59,174 bases of DNA from CAYVQE01 sp964454005 (GCA_964454005.1 CAYVQE010000020.1:1-59174); one strand, 5' to 3'. Counted from the stretch's first letter, positions 37,062 to 47,451 are shown. Numbers and translations are program-made. The notes: generated by a model from the sequence alone, not told the origin.

Positions 37062-37787
37062 CTATTCGTCCGGCTGCCACACCTTCCACACATTGCCGGC
37101 CAGGTCCGGGCCGACCTCGAGGGTGGGCTTGCCGGGTTCCCAGCCGGCCGGGCAGACCTCGGCGCCCTTGGTCTGGCGCACGTGCTGGAAGGCCTGCAGC
37201 TGGCGGATGGACTCGCTGACCTTGCGGCCCACCGGCGGGGTGAGGATCTCGATGGCCTGGATGACGCCGTCCGGGTCGATGATGAAGCGGCCGCGCACGT
37301 CGACCCCGGCGGCCTCGTCGTAGATGCCGTAGACCGAGCCGATCTTGCCCCCGGCGTCGGACAGCATGGGGAAGGGAAAGCCCCCGTCGACCATCTTGGA
37401 CAGCTCCTGCTCCTGCCAGATCTTGTGCACGAAACGGCTATCGGTGCTGCAGGCCATGACCTGCACCCCGAGCTTTTCGAACGTTGCGGCTTTGCCGGCG
37501 ACCGCCGACAGCTCGGTCGGTCAGACGAAGGTGAAGTCGCCGGGGTAGAAGCACAGAAGGACCCACTGGCCCTTGAAGTCCGACAGCTTGAGGTTCTCAA
37601 AGCCGCCCTGGTGAAACGCGGCCGCCTCGAAATCGGGCGCCGGCTTGCCGACCATGACCTGCATTTTCGCCTCCTGCGGGTTCTGCATTGGAGCATCCTG
37701 GGCTTGCGTTGTCGCGGGCTCGGCCGCCGGGCCGACCGGACCGGCCGCCGAGGCGACGCAACCCGTTACCTTCTCGTCCTGCGCCAT
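37062..37787 (-). CDS. Selenocysteine-containing 2-Cys peroxiredoxin (UGA at Sec89)
   Basis: Read through a TGA at 37523-37521, the frame from ATG 37787 (preceded by GGGAGGTGAC) to 37062 is one 241-residue AhpC/Prx1-type peroxiredoxin. The TGA falls exactly at the peroxidatic position: DFTFV-U-PTELSAV, where all 2-Cys relatives have FVCPTE. The resolving Cys is intact (Cys212 in GAEVCPAGWEPG). The N-terminal domain has GKPAPDFEAAAFH and the conserved Thr/Arg environment. A SECIS-like hairpin follows the UGA (37489-37512). The enzyme reduces peroxides, with Sec raising reactivity. An extra N-terminal stretch of about 45 residues, rich in Ala and Gln, has no recognised role. Automatic gene calls would split it into two fragments. 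Sec needs SelA/B/C/D, which are not in this window. Confidence 0.88.
37489..37512 (-). promoter_or_regulatory. Bacterial SECIS-like hairpin in the peroxiredoxin mRNA
   Basis: Starting 9 nt after the UGA, the transcript can fold as GCU-GUCGGC-GGUC-GCCGGC-AA-AGC: a 6-bp stem (one G-U pair) capped by a GGUC loop, extended by 3 bp across a 2-nt bulge. The GGUC loop lies 18-21 nt after the UGA. In E. coli fdhF the loop with the essential G-U is at nearly the same distance and also reads GGUC. Confidence 0.75.
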
Positions 37788-37886
37788 GTCACCTCCCGTT
37801 CGAAGGGGCCATCCCCCTGCTCGGTCTCCCCGGCCATGACCGGGCAATGGCCGCGCGGCCGGACCGCGCGGCAGCGAATCCCAGCC

Positions 37887-37915
37887 ATCTAAACGCAAAG
37901 GCCGGATTTGTTCAA
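37887..37915 (-). promoter_or_regulatory. Sigma70-like promoter for the selenoperoxiredoxin gene
   Basis: On the minus strand TTGAAC (37915-37910) and TTAGAT (37892-37887) are separated by exactly 17 nt, about 100 nt upstream of the ATG at 37787. No OxyR-like dyad was recognised. Confidence 0.45.
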
Positions 37916-37951
37916 TCCCCGCCGCTAGGGAGTCGAAGAGCGGCTGGCCCC

Positions 37952-37975
37952 AAAAACGCGATTCACAGAACCGCG
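37952..37975 (-). terminator. Intrinsic terminator after the GAF/PAS hybrid kinase
   Basis: On the minus strand CGCGGTT (37975-37969) pairs with AATCGCG (37963-37957, one G-T) around a 5-nt loop and is followed by TTTTT (37956-37952). It lies 12 nt after the kinase stop at 37988. Confidence 0.75.
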
Positions 37976-37987
37976 CTCGTTTCGGGT

Positions 37988-40171
37988 CTAGTCGGCGTCG
38001 TCGAGCGCGGCGCGCACCGCGCTGGCCAGCTTGTCCACGGCGAAGGGCTTTTCCACCAGGCGGATGCCGGGGTCGAGCACGCCGTGGTGCATGATGGCGT
38101 TGTCGGTGTAGCCGGACATATAGAGCACGCGCATCTCGGGCCGGGCGGCGGTCAGGCGCTCGGCGGTCTCGGCGCCGGAGCGGCCCGGCATGACCACGTC
38201 GCACAGCAGCAGATCGATCCGATCGTCGAACTCGCGGGCCACGGTCTCGGCCTCCAGCCCGTCGCGGGCCTGCAGCACGCGGTAGCCCTGGCGCTCGAGG
38301 ATGCGCACCGCCAGCTTGCGCACCGGCGCCTCGTCCTCGACCACCAGCACGGTCTCCGGCCCGCTGGCCCGGGCGGCCGGCGGCGGGGCCGCGGTGCGGC
38401 CTTTTGGGGCGCTACGGCTGCGGGGCAGGTAGATCTTGAAGGTGCTGCCCCGGCCGGGCTCGCTGTAGACCCAGATCTCGCCGCCGCACTGCTTGATGAT
38501 GCCGTAGGCGGTGGCCAGGCCCAGCCCGGTGCCGCGCTCCTCGCCCTTGGTGGTGAAGAAGGGCTCGAAGATCTGGTCGCGGGTGGCCGCGTCCATGCCC
38601 ACGCCGTCGTCGCTGACCGCCAGCAGCACGTAGTCGCCGGGCTCGACGCCGGCGTGGGCGGCGGCGTACTCGGCATCCAGCGCGGCCTTGGCCGTCTCGA
38701 TGGTCAGCCGGCCGCCGGCGGGCATGGCGTCGCGGGCGTTGACCGCCAGGTTGATCACCACCTGCTCCAGCTGGCCGGGGTCGATCTCCACCGGCCACAG
38801 CGCCTCGGCCGGCCGCACCAGCAGGTCGATGTCCTCGCCGATCAGCCGGCGCAGCATCTTTTCCAGATCGGCCACGGCCCGGTTGATGTCCACCAGCTCG
38901 GGCCGCATGGTCTGGCGCCGGCTGAAGGCCAGCAGCTGGCGGGTCAGGGCCATGGCCCGCCTGCCGGCGTCGGCGATGTGGCCCACGTCCTCGATCACGA
39001 GGTCGTCGGGCCGCAGCTCGTCTTCCAGGAAGGTGCACGAGGACAGGATGATGGTCAGCAGGTTGTTGAAGTCGTGGGCCACCCCGCCGGCCAGCCGGCC
39101 GATGGACTCCATGCGCTGGGCCCGCTGGAGCTGCTGCTGTAGCTCACGCTGGCTGCGCTCGGCCTCTTTCAAGGCGGTGATGTCCGAGAACATGACCAGG
39201 TGCAGATTTTCGCCGGCTTCGCCTAGAACCCGACTGACCGTGACTTCGACCGGCAGGTACGCGCCATTCTCGGTTCGATAGCGACGCTCGACGCGAACCA
39301 GGCCTTCGCGCTGCGCCTTGGTAATGGTCTCCCCCGGGGAATGGAGCTGCAGGTCTTCCGGGTGGAGCAGGTCCGCAGCCCGCAGGCCGATCAGCTCCTC
39401 GCGCCGGGTGCCGAGCATGGCCGCCGCCGCCCGGTTGGCGTCGACGATCTCGAGCTCCTCGTCTGCCACGAAGATGCCCAGCGCCACCTGCATGAACAGA
39501 TCCTGGTAGCGGTGCAGCGAGCGGCGGCTTTGCTGCGCGACCTCGATGTGGTGCAGGGCGAAGGCCAGATCGCCGCAGACCTCGGCGAACAGGCTCTGCT
39601 CCTCGGCCTCGCCGACCAGGGCTTGTGGCACCGAGGCGCTCAGCCAGCCGAACACGCGCTTGCCGCGCTCGAGCCGGGCGATCAGCGCGCCCCGGCCCCG
39701 GTAGCCGGCGGCCAGCGGGCAGTCGCCGCAGGCGGCCGGTGGATCGGCGATGAGGTGCACCCCGCCGGCGCCCAGGCAGGTGCGGGCGCAGGCCGGCAGC
39801 TCACCGGCGCGCAGCCGCTCGGCCATGGGGGCGAAGCCGTCGTCCGGGCCGCCGTCGAAGCCGGCGTGGTAGAAGGGCTCGACCGGCCGGCCGCCGTCGA
39901 CCAGCGCGATCCAGGCGTTGTAGAAGCCGCGGCCCTCGACCAGCAGCGCGCAGGCCCGGTGCAGCAGCCGGTCGCGGTCGGCCTCCTGGGTGATCAGCTG
40001 GTTGACGTTGCGGATGGCGCGCAGCGTGTCATTGAGCTGGTCCATGCGCCCGGCGGCCCGCTGGCTGGCGACGGCCTGGCGCTGCAGCCTATCCTCCAAT
40101 TCGGCAACGTGGGCCCGGGCCGCCTCCAGCGCTGCGCGCAATCTCTGCTCGTCCTCGTGTTTCGCGGTCAT
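37988..40171 (-). CDS. GAF-PAS hybrid histidine kinase with receiver
   Basis: The 727-residue protein from ATG 40171 has an N-terminal coiled coil (residues 5-45), a GAF-like sensory domain (about 55-215) with several Cys (CARTCLGAGG, AACGDCPLA), a PAS domain (about 220-335), HisKA with GGVAHDFNNLLTI, HATPase (NLAVNARDAMPAGG, DDGVGMD, FEPFFTTK, GTGLGLATA) and a receiver (VLVVEDEAPVRK, Asp in LLCDVVMPG, Lys in VEKPFA). It has no membrane helix. The Cys set could bind a metal or heme, or be redox-active; this is inference. Layout and active-site boxes are close to those of the PAS hybrid kinase at 26-28 kb. It has a strong promoter (40280-40307) and its own terminator. Confidence 0.92.
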   Translation of the reverse strand: MTAKHEDEQRLRAALEAARAHVAELEDRLQRQAVASQRAAGRMDQLNDTLRAIRNVNQLITQEADRDRLLHRACALLVEGRGFYNAWIALVDGGRPVEPFYHAGFDGGPDDGFAPMAERLRAGELPACARTCLGAGGVHLIADPPAACGDCPLAAGYRGRGALIARLERGKRVFGWLSASVPQALVGEAEEQSLFAEVCGDLAFALHHIEVAQQSRRSLHRYQDLFMQVALGIFVADEELEIVDANRAAAAMLGTRREELIGLRAADLLHPEDLQLHSPGETITKAQREGLVRVERRYRTENGAYLPVEVTVSRVLGEAGENLHLVMFSDITALKEAERSQRELQQQLQRAQRMESIGRLAGGVAHDFNNLLTIILSSCTFLEDELRPDDLVIEDVGHIADAGRRAMALTRQLLAFSRRQTMRPELVDINRAVADLEKMLRRLIGEDIDLLVRPAEALWPVEIDPGQLEQVVINLAVNARDAMPAGGRLTIETAKAALDAEYAAAHAGVEPGDYVLLAVSDDGVGMDAATRDQIFEPFFTTKGEERGTGLGLATAYGIIKQCGGEIWVYSEPGRGSTFKIYLPRSRSAPKGRTAAPPPAARASGPETVLVVEDEAPVRKLAVRILERQGYRVLQARDGLEAETVAREFDDRIDLLLCDVVMPGRSGAETAERLTAARPEMRVLYMSGYTDNAIMHHGVLDPGIRLVEKPFAVDKLASAVRAALDDAD

Positions 40172-40279
40172 GGTACCCACCGGCGCTGCCGGGCAGCGCA
40201 AGTCCGTATGGAGGTGTCGCTCTGATCCGGCGCACCCATTGTCAGCAGCCGTGACAAGCGCCGGAATCCCCGAGACCTT

Positions 40280-40307
40280 TGTATAGGAAAAGCGGAGGTC
40301 TTGTCAA
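40280..40307 (-). promoter_or_regulatory. Strong sigma70 promoter for the GAF-PAS hybrid kinase
   Basis: On the minus strand TTGACA (40307-40302, perfect) and TATACA (40285-40280, 5 of 6) are 16 nt apart, about 110 nt upstream of the ATG at 40171. It is the best -35/-10 pair seen in the window. Confidence 0.7.
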
Positions 40308-40376
40308 TTCCAGCCGCCCTGCCCATTTGCGTAACACCCGATTCTACCGTTCGATTTTGAGCCCCGGTCCCACCCG

Positions 40377-43226
<2,850 letters not shown>

Positions 43227-43386
43227 CTCGTCCCTCCCCGGCGGGCCGGTCAGACGGCCCACCGGGCGGCTGCTGTGGAGCCATCAGCGGGCCGCCCGCG
43301 CACCCGCATCTGATCCCCCATCGGCAGGCAGACCGCGGACTTGAGCCGCGTCCGGGGTTTTTTCGCTGCCGCGAGCCGCCACGATT

Positions 43387-45477
43387 CTAGCCGGCGGCGC
43401 GCTTCTGCATGCGGGCTGTGCCCGTGCTGGGGGAATTCAGGCCTGCGGGCGGGGGGGGGCGGTCCTGTGGTGGCGTCGGCGCTGCAGCGGCGCTCGGCCG
43501 GTGGGGCCGGTGGTCGTTGCCGTTGCGCAGGCGCTGCAGCGACGTGCGCAGGCGCTCGCCGCCGCGGTCGAGGCCGAAGGCCGAGGCCTCGGTGATGGCG
43601 GCGGTGGCCAGCCGTGCCAGGCAGGTGCGGGCGCGCCAGGTCTTGTTTTCGGCCAGGGTGGCGCCGAGCACGTCGCCCAGCCCGGGCAGGCTGCCGTTCA
43701 TGGGCACGGCGATGGTCGCGTCGGCCTCGGCGGCGTGGCCCTGTATGCAGTCGAGGTAGCGCACCCGCCCGCGCGCGGCGGCCAGCACCCAGCTGACCTC
43801 GCGCCCGCCGGCAAAGCGCAGGCTGACCTGCACGGTCTGCTCGCCGAGCAGGCGCAGGAAGCGGCGCATCTCGAACATCTCGTCCAGGCCGTGGCTGCTG
43901 GTGAAGGCGCGCAGCCCGGGGTTGGGCAGCTCCTGGACCAGGCTGTAGAGGTCGAGCTCGCTCAGCTCCTGCTGGTTCTCGCCGAAGAACTGGAAGAATC
44001 CCAGCAGGGTGGCGAACTTGTAGGCGTAGTCGTAGAGCGGGCGCTTGCGTCCGCCGGCGGCCCGGTAGCGCCGCCAGGCCTGCGGCAGCATCAGGTCGTC
44101 GTACCACTTGCTGTTGCAGCGCACGCACAGCTCCTTCATCTTGCTCGGGCTGAAGTGCGCGTGGGGGGTGACCAGGTCGTAGAGCTTCCACTTGCGGTGG
44201 TCCGGCTCCAGCAGCTGGCCGCTGGCCTTGGCCTCGGCGTAGAGCTGCGAGCCGGGCAGCGGGCAGACCACCGCGAAGTAGGCGTCCTCGAGCTGCAGCG
44301 AGCGGGCGTAGTCCAGCAGCTCGAACACGTCCTGCTCGGTCTGGCCGGGCAGGCCCAGCAAAAAGCAGCTCATCACCGCCGCGCCCTGCTCGCGCAGCAG
44401 CCGCACCGCCCGTTCCTGCTTTTCGGCCGCGCCGCCGCCCTTGCGGATGGCCTTGAGCACCTCTTTTTTGGGCGACTCCATGCCCACGAAGACGAAATCC
44501 ACCCCGGCCGCGGCCAGCTTGCGCACCAGCTCGGGGTGGTCGGCCATGGTGCTGGTGCGCACGCTGATGAACAGGTTGATCGGGGTGGGGCAGCGCTGCC
44601 GGAACGCGATCAGCGCGTCGCACAGCTCGTGGGTCTTGGCGATGCTGCCGCCGAAGTTGGGATCGGCGATGTGCAGCCGCAGCCGCTTGCCGCGGTGCAG
44701 CTCGACCAGCTGCTCGATCTCGGCGATGACGTTGGCGGCCGAGCGGTAGCGCTGTTTGCCGTGCGACATCATGGGCTCGGTGCAGAAGGTGCAGCGGCCC
44801 CAGCAGCCGCGCGAGGTGATGATCAGCTCGTAGGCCGTGTTGGCGTCCGGCTCCAGGTCGGCAAACGGCAGGGCGTAGCGGTACTTGCGCCGGTCGCGCT
44901 CGGGGAAGGGCAGCGCGTCCAGGTCCTCGATCAGGGGCCGGTCGGCGTTGTGCTCCACCCGCTCGCCGCGGTCGAAGCTCAGCCCCTGTATGGACGCCGG
45001 CGGCCGGCCGGCCACGATTTCGCTCAGGGTCAGCTCGCCCTCGCCGCGCACCACGTAGTCCACCCGGGCGTCGGCGGCGAACTCGGCGGCCAGGGCGGTG
45101 GCCAGGTAGCCGCCGAAGACCGTGTCGGCGCCGTAGGACTTGGCTTCTTCGGCCAATTCCAGGGCAACGCGATGATTGGAGATGTAGTTCAGCGTCACCC
45201 CGACCAGGTCGGGCCGCAGGCGGCGCAGGAAATGCCGCAGCGGCTTGCGCTCCTTGATCAGATCCACGATCTCGACCCGCTCCAGCTGCGGCCGCACGAA
45301 GGCGGCCAGGTACTCCAGCCGCAGCGGGATCTCCTCCATCATGAACTCGGCACCGATGGCGTCCATGGTCGGCGCCACCAGCAGCAAGCGCCGGTAGCGC
45401 TTGCCGGGTGCGGTGCGCGGGGTGGATTGGTGATCGGTCTCGGCGGACGCTGCGCGGCTGGCGCTGGCCTCGCTCAT
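43387..45477 (-). CDS. B12-binding radical SAM protein with extra C-terminal domain
   Basis: The 696-residue protein starts at ATG 45477 after AAGGGA. Residues about 25-165 form a cobalamin-binding-like domain (LLLVAPTMDAIGAEF, VGVTLNYISNHRVAL, DTVFGGYLATAL, DYVVRGEGE). The radical SAM core has the cluster motif CWGRCTFC in ITSRGCWGRCTFCTEPM, then VFVGMESPKKEVLKAIRKG and FLLGLPGQTEQD. After a helical region, residues about 560-660 (TVQVSLRFAGGREVSWVLA, GRVRYLDCIQGHA) look like an SCP2-type lipid-binding domain. This architecture suits methylation or rearrangement of a hydrophobic substrate. The last 45 residues are Pro/Ala-rich. No partner genes are adjacent. A promoter is seen at 45514-45542. 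Confidence 0.85.
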   Translation of the reverse strand: MSEASASRAASAETDHQSTPRTAPGKRYRRLLLVAPTMDAIGAEFMMEEIPLRLEYLAAFVRPQLERVEIVDLIKERKPLRHFLRRLRPDLVGVTLNYISNHRVALELAEEAKSYGADTVFGGYLATALAAEFAADARVDYVVRGEGELTLSEIVAGRPPASIQGLSFDRGERVEHNADRPLIEDLDALPFPERDRRKYRYALPFADLEPDANTAYELIITSRGCWGRCTFCTEPMMSHGKQRYRSAANVIAEIEQLVELHRGKRLRLHIADPNFGGSIAKTHELCDALIAFRQRCPTPINLFISVRTSTMADHPELVRKLAAAGVDFVFVGMESPKKEVLKAIRKGGGAAEKQERAVRLLREQGAAVMSCFLLGLPGQTEQDVFELLDYARSLQLEDAYFAVVCPLPGSQLYAEAKASGQLLEPDHRKWKLYDLVTPHAHFSPSKMKELCVRCNSKWYDDLMLPQAWRRYRAAGGRKRPLYDYAYKFATLLGFFQFFGENQQELSELDLYSLVQELPNPGLRAFTSSHGLDEMFEMRRFLRLLGEQTVQVSLRFAGGREVSWVLAAARGRVRYLDCIQGHAAEADATIAVPMNGSLPGLGDVLGATLAENKTWRARTCLARLATAAITEASAFGLDRGGERLRTSLQRLRNGNDHRPHRPSAAAAPTPPQDRPPPPAGLNSPSTGTARMQKRAAG

Positions 45478-45513
45478 GGAACGGTCCCTTCGTGCTTGTG
45501 TGCGGAGGGCGGC

Positions 45514-45542
45514 AGTATAGCACACACGCTGCGCGATGCCAG
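45514..45542 (-). promoter_or_regulatory. Sigma70-like promoter for the B12 radical SAM gene
   Basis: On the minus strand CTGGCA (45542-45537) and TATACT (45519-45514) are exactly 17 nt apart, 36 nt upstream of the ATG at 45477. The -10 box matches 5 of 6. Confidence 0.5.
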
Positions 45543-45627
45543 CCGCCGGGTCCCATGCTGGAGCAAACCAGGCGCGAACGGCGCAGGCGCCCGGATCGCG
45601 ATCGCCGGTCGAACCGCCAGCCACTTC

Positions 45628-46086
45628 TCAGGGGCGCGGGTGGCGGATGCGCTGGATGACCTGGTCCAGGGCGTCGAGGAAGCGGGAGCGGTCCCGCTTG
45701 CCGATGGGCGGCGGGCCGCCGCCGGTCGCGCCGGCGGCGCGCAGGTCGGCCAGCAGCTCGCGGGTGGCCAGGGCCTCGCCGATGGAGTCCTCGCTGAAGG
45801 GCTTGCCGCGCGGGCCCAGCGCGGCGGCGCCGCGCTCGAGGCAGCGGGCGGCCAGCGGGATGTCGGCGGTGATGCAGATATCGCCCGCGCCGATGCGCTC
45901 GGCGATCCAGTCGTCGGCCGCGTCCGCGCCCGGGCCCACCGCCACGGCGCCTACCAGGCCCCGGCCGTAGGGCACCTGCACGGGGCTGGCGCTGACCACG
46001 AAGACCCGCAGCCGATAGCGCTCGGCCACCCGGTAGACCTCCTGTTTGACCGGGCAGGCATCGGCGTCGATGTAGATCTCGAGCAT
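45628..46086 (-). CDS. UPF0178 (YaiI/YqxD) family protein
   Basis: The 152-residue protein has the UPF0178 pattern from its first residues: EIYIDADACPVKQEVYRVAE, then VVSASPVQVP, DDWIAERIGAGDICITADIPLA and LGPRGKPFSEDSIGEAL. The acidic residues (DADACP, TADIP) resemble a PIN-type nuclease site, but the family has no proven function. ATG 46086 has GGAG upstream. It is a single-gene unit about 150 nt after the radical SAM gene. Confidence 0.9.
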   Translation of the reverse strand: MLEIYIDADACPVKQEVYRVAERYRLRVFVVSASPVQVPYGRGLVGAVAVGPGADAADDWIAERIGAGDICITADIPLAARCLERGAAALGPRGKPFSEDSIGEALATRELLADLRAAGATGGGPPPIGKRDRSRFLDALDQVIQRIRHPRP

Positions 46087-46201
46087 GTTTTTCTCCTCGG
46101 TCGGGCGACGCTATCCGGTACGGGGGCGGGTGTAAAGGGCGCAAGTCAGGCCCTGATTTCCCACCTCGCGGCCGCTCTGGCAAATCAGTCAAATCGTGCC
46201 G

Positions 46202-46336
46202 GGAGATTCTGGGCTGACACCCAACTCGTACGCTGAGATGACCTCGATCGTCAGCCGCGGTGCCGGCACCTGGGGCCCGCGCATGCGCCTGTGGCACCGG
46301 GGCGAGATTCCGTGCATCGTGCTGCGCGCGAGATAG
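46202..46336 (+). pseudogene. 3' remnant of a metallophosphoesterase gene
   Basis: In frame to the TAG at 46334-46336 the translation ends SRGAGTWGPRMRLWHRGEIP followed by CIVLRAR. Calcineurin-like membrane metallophosphoesterases (YkuE/YaeI type) end with S.GTGTWGPPMRLG.R.EI..IVL, so this is the last strand region of such a protein. Codons upstream of about 46244 show no similarity, and the metal-binding motifs are gone. The T-tailed hairpin 25 nt downstream fits as its former terminator. Everything else on this strand to the left is antisense to live genes. Confidence 0.55.
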
Positions 46337-46360
46337 CCCCGGGCATCGGCTGGCCGGTCT

Positions 46361-46423
46361 GTACTACTGAGCGCGAGAATCTTCGCGTCCCGCAAGAATT
46401 CTCAGTAGTACTGCGCGTTTTTT
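46361..46423 (+). terminator. Inverted repeat followed by six T (intrinsic terminator, possibly operator)
   Basis: GTACTACTGAG (46361-46371) and CTCAGTAGTAC (46401-46411) form a perfect 11-bp inverted repeat; an inner CGCGA/TCGCG stem adds structure. TGCGCG and TTTTTT (46418-46423) follow on the plus strand. It probably served the degenerate metallophosphoesterase gene. Because it ends just before the promoter of the nucleotidyltransferase cassette, it could also act as that cassette's operator. Confidence 0.6.
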
Positions 46424-46447
46424 GGTCGCGGTTGATGAGCCGCGCTG

Positions 46448-46456
46448 TGGTACAAT
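46448..46456 (+). promoter_or_regulatory. Extended -10 promoter for nucleotidyltransferase cassette 1
   Basis: TGG-TACAAT is an extended -10 element 30 nt upstream of the GTG at 46487. No good -35 box lies at the normal distance, as is common with extended -10 promoters. Confidence 0.5.
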
Positions 46457-46486
46457 GGCCGTTGGACCGAATCGGGAGCCGCAGCG

Positions 46487-46681
46487 GTGAAGAGGTTTGT
46501 CCGGATATTCGAATCGCACGCCGAGGCCGAGGCCGCCGAGCTGGCCTACTGGCGTGGCCTGACTCCCCAACAGCGCCTCGATGCGGTGGGCGAGTGCGTT
46601 CGCGAGTACCTGAGACTGCGCGATGAGCCTGAGCCGGGATTTCGTCGAGTTTGTCGAGTGCTTGAGCCACAGCGGCGTTGA
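46487..46681 (+). CDS. Small helical protein of nucleotidyltransferase cassette 1
   Basis: A 64-residue protein from GTG 46487, with GGGAG 8 nt upstream. It contains AEAAELAYWRGLTPQQRLDA, ends RRVCRVLEPQRR, and is predicted helical. Small proteins with a YW...(T/S)P..R(L/I).A pattern ending in a basic RVYRV(I/L)-like tail are, as I recall, regularly encoded just before MNT/DUF6036-type nucleotidyltransferases. It overlaps the next gene by 59 nt, so the two are tightly coupled. It may be the antitoxin-like partner; no function is proven. A second copy of the same arrangement follows downstream. Confidence 0.65.
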   Translation: MKRFVRIFESHAEAEAAELAYWRGLTPQQRLDAVGECVREYLRLRDEPEPGFRRVCRVLEPQRR

Positions 46682-47075
46682 CTACCTGCTCGTGGGCGGC
46701 CACGCCTTGGCCTTCCACGGCTTGCCGCGTTTTACCAAGGACATCGACTTCTGGATTCGGCCGAGCGAGGACAATGCCCGGCGCCTGCTGGACGCGCTCG
46801 AGCGCTTCGGCTTCGGCGGGCTGGATCTGGCGGTCGGGGACTTCACCACGCTCGGCAAAGTGGTCCAGCTCGGCGTGGCGCCCAACCGGATCGACATCGT
46901 CAACAGCATCGACGGCGTCGACTTCGCCACCGCCTGGGAACGGCGGCTGGAGTCGGAGTACGCCGGGGTGCCGCTGCTGGTCATCCACCGCCGCGATCTC
47001 GTCGCCAACAAGCGAGCCTCCGGCCGCCCGCAAGACCTGCTCGACGTCCAGCACCTGGAGTCGATCGAGGACTGA
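46623..47075 (+). CDS. MNT/DUF6036-type nucleotidyltransferase, cassette 1
   Basis: The 150-residue protein contains the degenerate nucleotidyltransferase signature LLVGGHALAFHGLPRFTKDI followed by DFWI, the GG...DxD-like motif of minimal nucleotidyltransferases, then NRIDIVNSIDGVDF and a C-terminal LVANKRASGRPQDLLDV. The last motif (K.AxGRxxDxxDV) is typical of DUF6036/AbiEii-like enzymes. Such proteins act as toxins or modifiers in toxin-antitoxin and phage-defence modules, transferring NMPs to RNA or protein. ATG 46623 lies inside the preceding small gene. Confidence 0.82.
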   Translation: MSLSRDFVEFVECLSHSGVDYLLVGGHALAFHGLPRFTKDIDFWIRPSEDNARRLLDALERFGFGGLDLAVGDFTTLGKVVQLGVAPNRIDIVNSIDGVDFATAWERRLESEYAGVPLLVIHRRDLVANKRASGRPQDLLDVQHLESIED

Positions 47076-47136
47076 CCGCCCGACGGCAGGCTGACACCCG
47101 TGTTGTTGCGAAGCGCCGGTGGAACCGCGGTACGGG

Positions 47137-47165
47137 CTGACTGCCTTGGCCGGGGCTGGTATCAT
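47137..47165 (+). promoter_or_regulatory. Promoter for nucleotidyltransferase cassette 2
   Basis: CTGACT (47137-47142) and TATCAT (47160-47165), 17 nt apart, with an extended TGG before the -10. It lies 31 nt upstream of ATG 47197 and resembles the extended -10 promoter of cassette 1. Confidence 0.45.
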
Positions 47166-47196
47166 GGTGGGTAAGGGGGATGCGGAGGGAGCGTCG

Positions 47197-47451
47197 ATGA
47201 CGGAGTCCGAGCGGGCCGCGGCGCGCCGGCGGCGGATGGTGACCAATCGAGCGCGGAGCCACGACGAGGCCGAGGACTGGGACCTGCGCTTCTGGCAGTC
47301 GCTGAGCCCACAGCAACGCCTGTCGGCGCTGGTGGCCATCCACCGCGATGTGGAGAAGGTGCGCGCGGGTCGGTCCGGCTGCTGCGACGGTTCCCGGCCG
47401 GCGGCAAATGATCGCGACCGGGACCGCACCGCGTCGCATCGCGAGGGTTAG
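47197..47451 (+). CDS. Small basic protein of nucleotidyltransferase cassette 2
   Basis: An 84-residue protein from ATG 47197, preceded by GGAGGGAG. It has DLRFWQSLSPQQRLSALVAI, which matches the YWRGLTPQQRLDAVGEC of the cassette 1 partner, showing that they are paralogous. Arg-rich N-terminal (AAARRRRMVTNRA) and C-terminal tails could contact nucleic acid. It lies 3 nt before the second nucleotidyltransferase. The function is unknown; an antitoxin-like role is inferred from arrangement only. Confidence 0.65.
   Translation: MTESERAAARRRRMVTNRARSHDEAEDWDLRFWQSLSPQQRLSALVAIHRDVEKVRAGRSGCCDGSRPAANDRDRDRTASHREG

Noticed and set aside
37521..38204. Treating the peroxiredoxin as two pseudogene fragments caused by a nonsense mutation
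   Set aside because: The stop is UGA at the exact catalytic Cys and a SECIS-like hairpin follows at the correct distance; selenocysteine explains this better.
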